A program made the translations under genes and the position numbers. A stretch of DNA of 51,337 nt from Oscillibacter sp. CAG:241. GTDB taxonomy: Bacteria; Bacillota; Clostridia; Oscillospirales; Oscillospiraceae. Where the stretch lies: positions 22,042-73,378 of the forward strand of contig FR884073.1 in the NCBI GenBank assembly GCA_000435975.1, written 5' to 3'. Positions 49,701 to 51,337 of this stretch are shown here, piece after piece. The first letter of the stretch is position 1. Each line of letters begins with the position of its first letter. The notes under the pieces are model-generated. The model had not been told where the DNA came from. It saw only the letters and a program-made list of their open reading frames with translations, and made no database searches.

Positions 49701-50314
49701 AGAGGCTCCACCTGCAGCTCCAGCTCGGCGATCTTATCATTGATGCGCACCAGATTCTCCTCCGTGCGCTGGAGCTTCCGCTCCGATTCTTCCTTGCGGT
49801 GGCGGTATTTGCTGATGCCCGCCGCCTCCTCGAACACCTCCCGGCGCTCGCCGCTTTTCACGGACAGGATCTCGTCGATCTTCCCCTGACCAATGATGGA
49901 ATAGCCCTCCCGGCCCATGCCGGTGTCCATGAACAGCTCGTTGACGTCCTTGAGCCGCACGGACTGGCGGTTGATATAGTATTCCGACTCCCCGCTGCGG
50001 TAATACCGGCGGGTAACGGCCACCTCGCTCTCGTCCCGGGGGAAGATGTGGCCGATGTTGTCGATGACCAGCGTCACCTGGGCAAAGCCCATCTGATTGC
50101 GCTTTTCCGTGCCGCCGAAGATCACGTCCTCCATTTTGGCGCCCCGGAGCTGGCGGCTGTTCTGCTCGCCCATGACCCACAGGATGGCGTCGGAGATGTT
50201 GGACTTGCCGGACCCGTTGGGCCCCACGATGGCGGTAATGTCCGCGCCGAAATTCAGGACCGTTTTATCGGGAAAGCTCTTGAAGCCTTGAATTTCCAGC
50301 TGTTTTAAGTACAC
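46745..50314 (-). CDS. smc: Chromosome segregation SMC protein
   Basis: A 1189-residue full-length SMC ATPase that, with ScpA and ScpB, loads onto and organises the chromosome. The N-terminal Walker A GPNGSGKSN is at 31-39; two long coiled coils (about 165-500 and 670-1010) flank a Gly-rich hinge (about 515-650); the C-terminal head has the LSGGEKA signature near residue 1088 and Walker B CVMDEIEAALDEAN. GTG 50314 has an AGAAGGAG site lying inside the end of glyA. smc-ftsY adjacency is conserved in Firmicutes. Confidence 0.98.
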   Translation of the reverse strand: MYLKQLEIQGFKSFPDKTVLNFGADITAIVGPNGSGKSNISDAILWVMGEQNSRQLRGAKMEDVIFGGTEKRNQMGFAQVTLVIDNIGHIFPRDESEVAVTRRYYRSGESEYYINRQSVRLKDVNELFMDTGMGREGYSIIGQGKIDEILSVKSGERREVFEEAAGISKYRHRKEESERKLQRTEENLVRINDKIAELELQVEPLRQQAETAKKYLVLRDELRVLEISVWLENLQALRAGALKLEADLRTAQEDRQRAQDALDAVYAAGEESLAKIQANDVRAEELRGQASGIDAQAQQESSAIAVLENSLSHDRQTLERLDRELADTQQRAGNLQEQADALTDRMARIDRETEDLGSDLSALMESLRQLAQSAGSAQQEAEALRAQETLAVAAAAQGRTELAALDATDAQAQARQTAIAADSAAANEKLDQCRREAAENNAALDAAREDQQAAANIIQGHSLKMEGRRRRAQEAAQQADQLRRQANAMEDRIRLLTEMEKEYEGFSRAVKAVMQAADRSTLSGIRGPVASLVSTQPQYTVALEIALGAALQNIVVDRDTDAKEAISFLKRRDAGRATFLPMSAIRGDMLREPRLSQEYGFVGIASQLVTYDPQYDGIFQNLLGRTVVVEDLDCGVNMARRYQNRFRIVTLDGQVINRGGSMTGGSVSRSAGVLSRASELAGLREQLGSLKSSLAEAARRAEDLGRDLQKAQYELDVAQDQHRAAQQQVLALETREQHYDSLRESLEETLRALDTENQQLTRQTADCAARRQTAEQEIRRQEDRAAQLRQQAQERLAGQSELQTKTGGISDEIARRKEQQAALAAERQGAQSRLEDLRQLMEDLAGDCRGREDLRRQLMEDLAQSQDQITDHRARAEALHRQAEELRTRLQGLQQEKLTLEQQRTALNRETQSRNDAVLAAQGELSRLEQQRSAAAMEEKTILDKLWERYELSHSEAQAQRVELESVPKATRRIGELNRAIKALGTPNIGAIEEYDRVNGRYTYLSDQRADVEQAKGELTGVIDQLTRQMTEIFARQFKLLNDSFQETFLELFGGGKARLELEDERDILNCGIEIKVQPPGKQLKTITLLSGGEKAFVAIALYFAILKVHPTPFCVMDEIEAALDEANVVRYARYMRRIAGKTQFIVITHRRGTMEEADVLYGVTMQERGVSRILTINLNDMAKELNIK

Positions 50315-50321
50315 GTTTGTT

Positions 50322-51337
50322 TCACTCCTTCTGCATATCCCGGATGATGCGGTCGATCCGGCGGGCTGTATCGATGAAATCCTGCTCCGTGTAGCCCTTG
50401 GTGGTCATGGCCGCCGTTCCGATGCGGACGCCGGAGGTCTGCTGGGGGGACCGGGTATCGTTGGGGACGCAATTCTTGTTCAGGGTGATGTGATGGCGGT
50501 CCAGCTCCTCCTGAACGGCCTTGCCGGTCAGGCCCGTGTCCGTCAGGTCCAGCAGGAACAGGTGGTTGTCCGTTCCCCCGGTGACCACCTTATAGCCCAT
50601 CTGGAGGAACGCATCGCACATGGCCTTGCAGTTGCGGACCACCGCGTGGATGTAGCGCTTGAAATCCTCGGTGCAGGCCTCCTCGGCGGTGACGGCCTTC
50701 CCGGCCACCACGTGCTGCAATGCGCCGCCCTGGATTCCGGGAAAAACGGCGCTGTCCACCTGCTTGGCAAGCTCCGGCCGGCAGAAGATCAGGCCGCCCC
50801 GTGTGCCCCGCAGGGTCTTGTGGGTGGTGGTGGTAATGATGTCCGCCAGGCCGAAGGGGGAGGGATGGTCCCCGGCCGCCACCAGCCCGGCAATGTGGGC
50901 CATATCCACCATGAAGTATGCGCCGACTTCCTGTGCAGCAGCTGCAAAGGCCCCGAAGTCGATGATGCGGCTATAAGCGGATGCGCCGGCCAGAATCAAT
51001 TGCGGCCTGTACGCGGATGCTTTTCTTCGCATGTCGTCGTAGTCGATGAAGCCCCTGTCGTCCACACCGTAGAACACCATGTTGTACAGCTTGCCGCTGA
51101 AATTCACCGGGGAACCGTGGGTCAGGTGGCCGCCGTTGTTGAGGCTCATGGCCAGAATGGTGTCGCCGGGCTTCAGCACGCTCATATAGGCGGCCAGGTT
51201 GGCGGAGGAGCCGCTATGGGGCTGGACATTGACGTGATAGTCCGTCTGAAAGACGGCCTGCCACTGGTGGCAGCAGTATTCCTCCAGCTCATCCACATAC
51301 TGGCAGCCGCCGTAGAACCGGCCCCGGTTGCCGGAGG
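50322..51337 (-). CDS. glyA: Serine hydroxymethyltransferase (5' partial)
   Basis: Converts serine and tetrahydrofolate to glycine and methylene-tetrahydrofolate with PLP. About 337 residues of the C-terminal part are visible; the frame remains open to the window end, where RFYGGCQYVDELE is the expected upstream continuation, so the gene begins outside. The PLP-lysine motif TTTTHKTLRGTRGG, the HSGSSANLAAY segment and DMAHIAGLVAAG are clear. The stop lies within the smc ribosome binding region, suggesting coupling to smc. A GTG-like start at 51296 is within the conserved sequence and is not the true start. Confidence 0.97.
   Translation of the reverse strand, partial: SGNRGRFYGGCQYVDELEEYCCHQWQAVFQTDYHVNVQPHSGSSANLAAYMSVLKPGDTILAMSLNNGGHLTHGSPVNFSGKLYNMVFYGVDDRGFIDYDDMRRKASAYRPQLILAGASAYSRIIDFGAFAAAAQEVGAYFMVDMAHIAGLVAAGDHPSPFGLADIITTTTHKTLRGTRGGLIFCRPELAKQVDSAVFPGIQGGALQHVVAGKAVTAEEACTEDFKRYIHAVVRNCKAMCDAFLQMGYKVVTGGTDNHLFLLDLTDTGLTGKAVQEELDRHHITLNKNCVPNDTRSPQQTSGVRIGTAAMTTKGYTEQDFIDTARRIDRIIRDMQKE

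Overview
The window is a GC-rich chromosomal segment from a Gram-positive, probably spore-forming gut-type Clostridia (Oscillospirales; relatives of Flavonifractor, Oscillibacter or Lawsonibacter are the best guess). This is inferred from gene content and order: a YtvI-like permease, the TIGR03960/TIGR03936 radical SAM pair, a GlgC+GlgD glycogen operon, L33-SecE-NusG-L11-L1, short FtsY, and strong AGGAGG-type ribosome binding sites with classical TTGACA/TATAAT promoters. No rRNA, tRNA, CRISPR array, insertion sequence or prophage was seen.

Layout. 1-4.4 kb: end of an AI-2E/YtvI permease, a DMT exporter, and the overlapping radical SAM pair. 4.4-12.6 kb: one promoter-to-terminator glycogen operon, glgB-glgC-glgD-glgA-glgP. 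12.6-18.7 kb: a YoaK-like membrane protein, a palindrome-rich spacer, then a leftward arginine module (arginine deiminase, ornithine carbamoyltransferase, TIGR00300-type ornithine cyclodeaminase) divergent from a regulator with two AraC-type DNA-binding domains. 18.8-22.0 kb: a 98-residue conserved-looking protein, an SH3-SH3-NlpC/P60 wall hydrolase, a tiny membrane protein on the minus strand that starts from a perfect consensus promoter, and an orphan lipoprotein.

22.1-26.5 kb: rpmG-secE-nusG-rplK-rplA, and rplJ-rplL behind an L10 leader with an attenuator. Between rplA and that leader sits an AT-rich pair of unknown genes, the clearest candidate for transferred DNA here. 26.5-30.3 kb: a heterodimeric ABC exporter whose first subunit seems to start at a non-canonical codon. 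30.4-39.0 kb: an oligopeptide uptake operon oppA-B-C-D-F, with an unknown membrane protein at each end and an OppC carrying an extracytoplasmic insert of about 250 residues. 39.0-40.3 kb: an M18 aminopeptidase, a plausible partner for peptide uptake.

40.4-51.3 kb: a long leftward, tightly coupled housekeeping operon, glyA (partial)-smc-ftsY-rph-rdgB-yhbY-nadD/yqeK fusion-rsfS, ending in an ABC ATPase and permease. Many of its junctions are 4-base ATGA or similar overlaps.

The physiology suggested is an amino-acid and peptide-using anaerobe that stores glycogen: peptides enter by Opp and are cut by aminopeptidases, arginine is routed through citrulline and ornithine towards proline, and carbon is banked as glycogen. 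Candidates for undescribed biology are the rplA/rplJ inserted pair, the tandem-AraC regulator of the arginine module, the enlarged OppC, and several small membrane proteins of unknown role.
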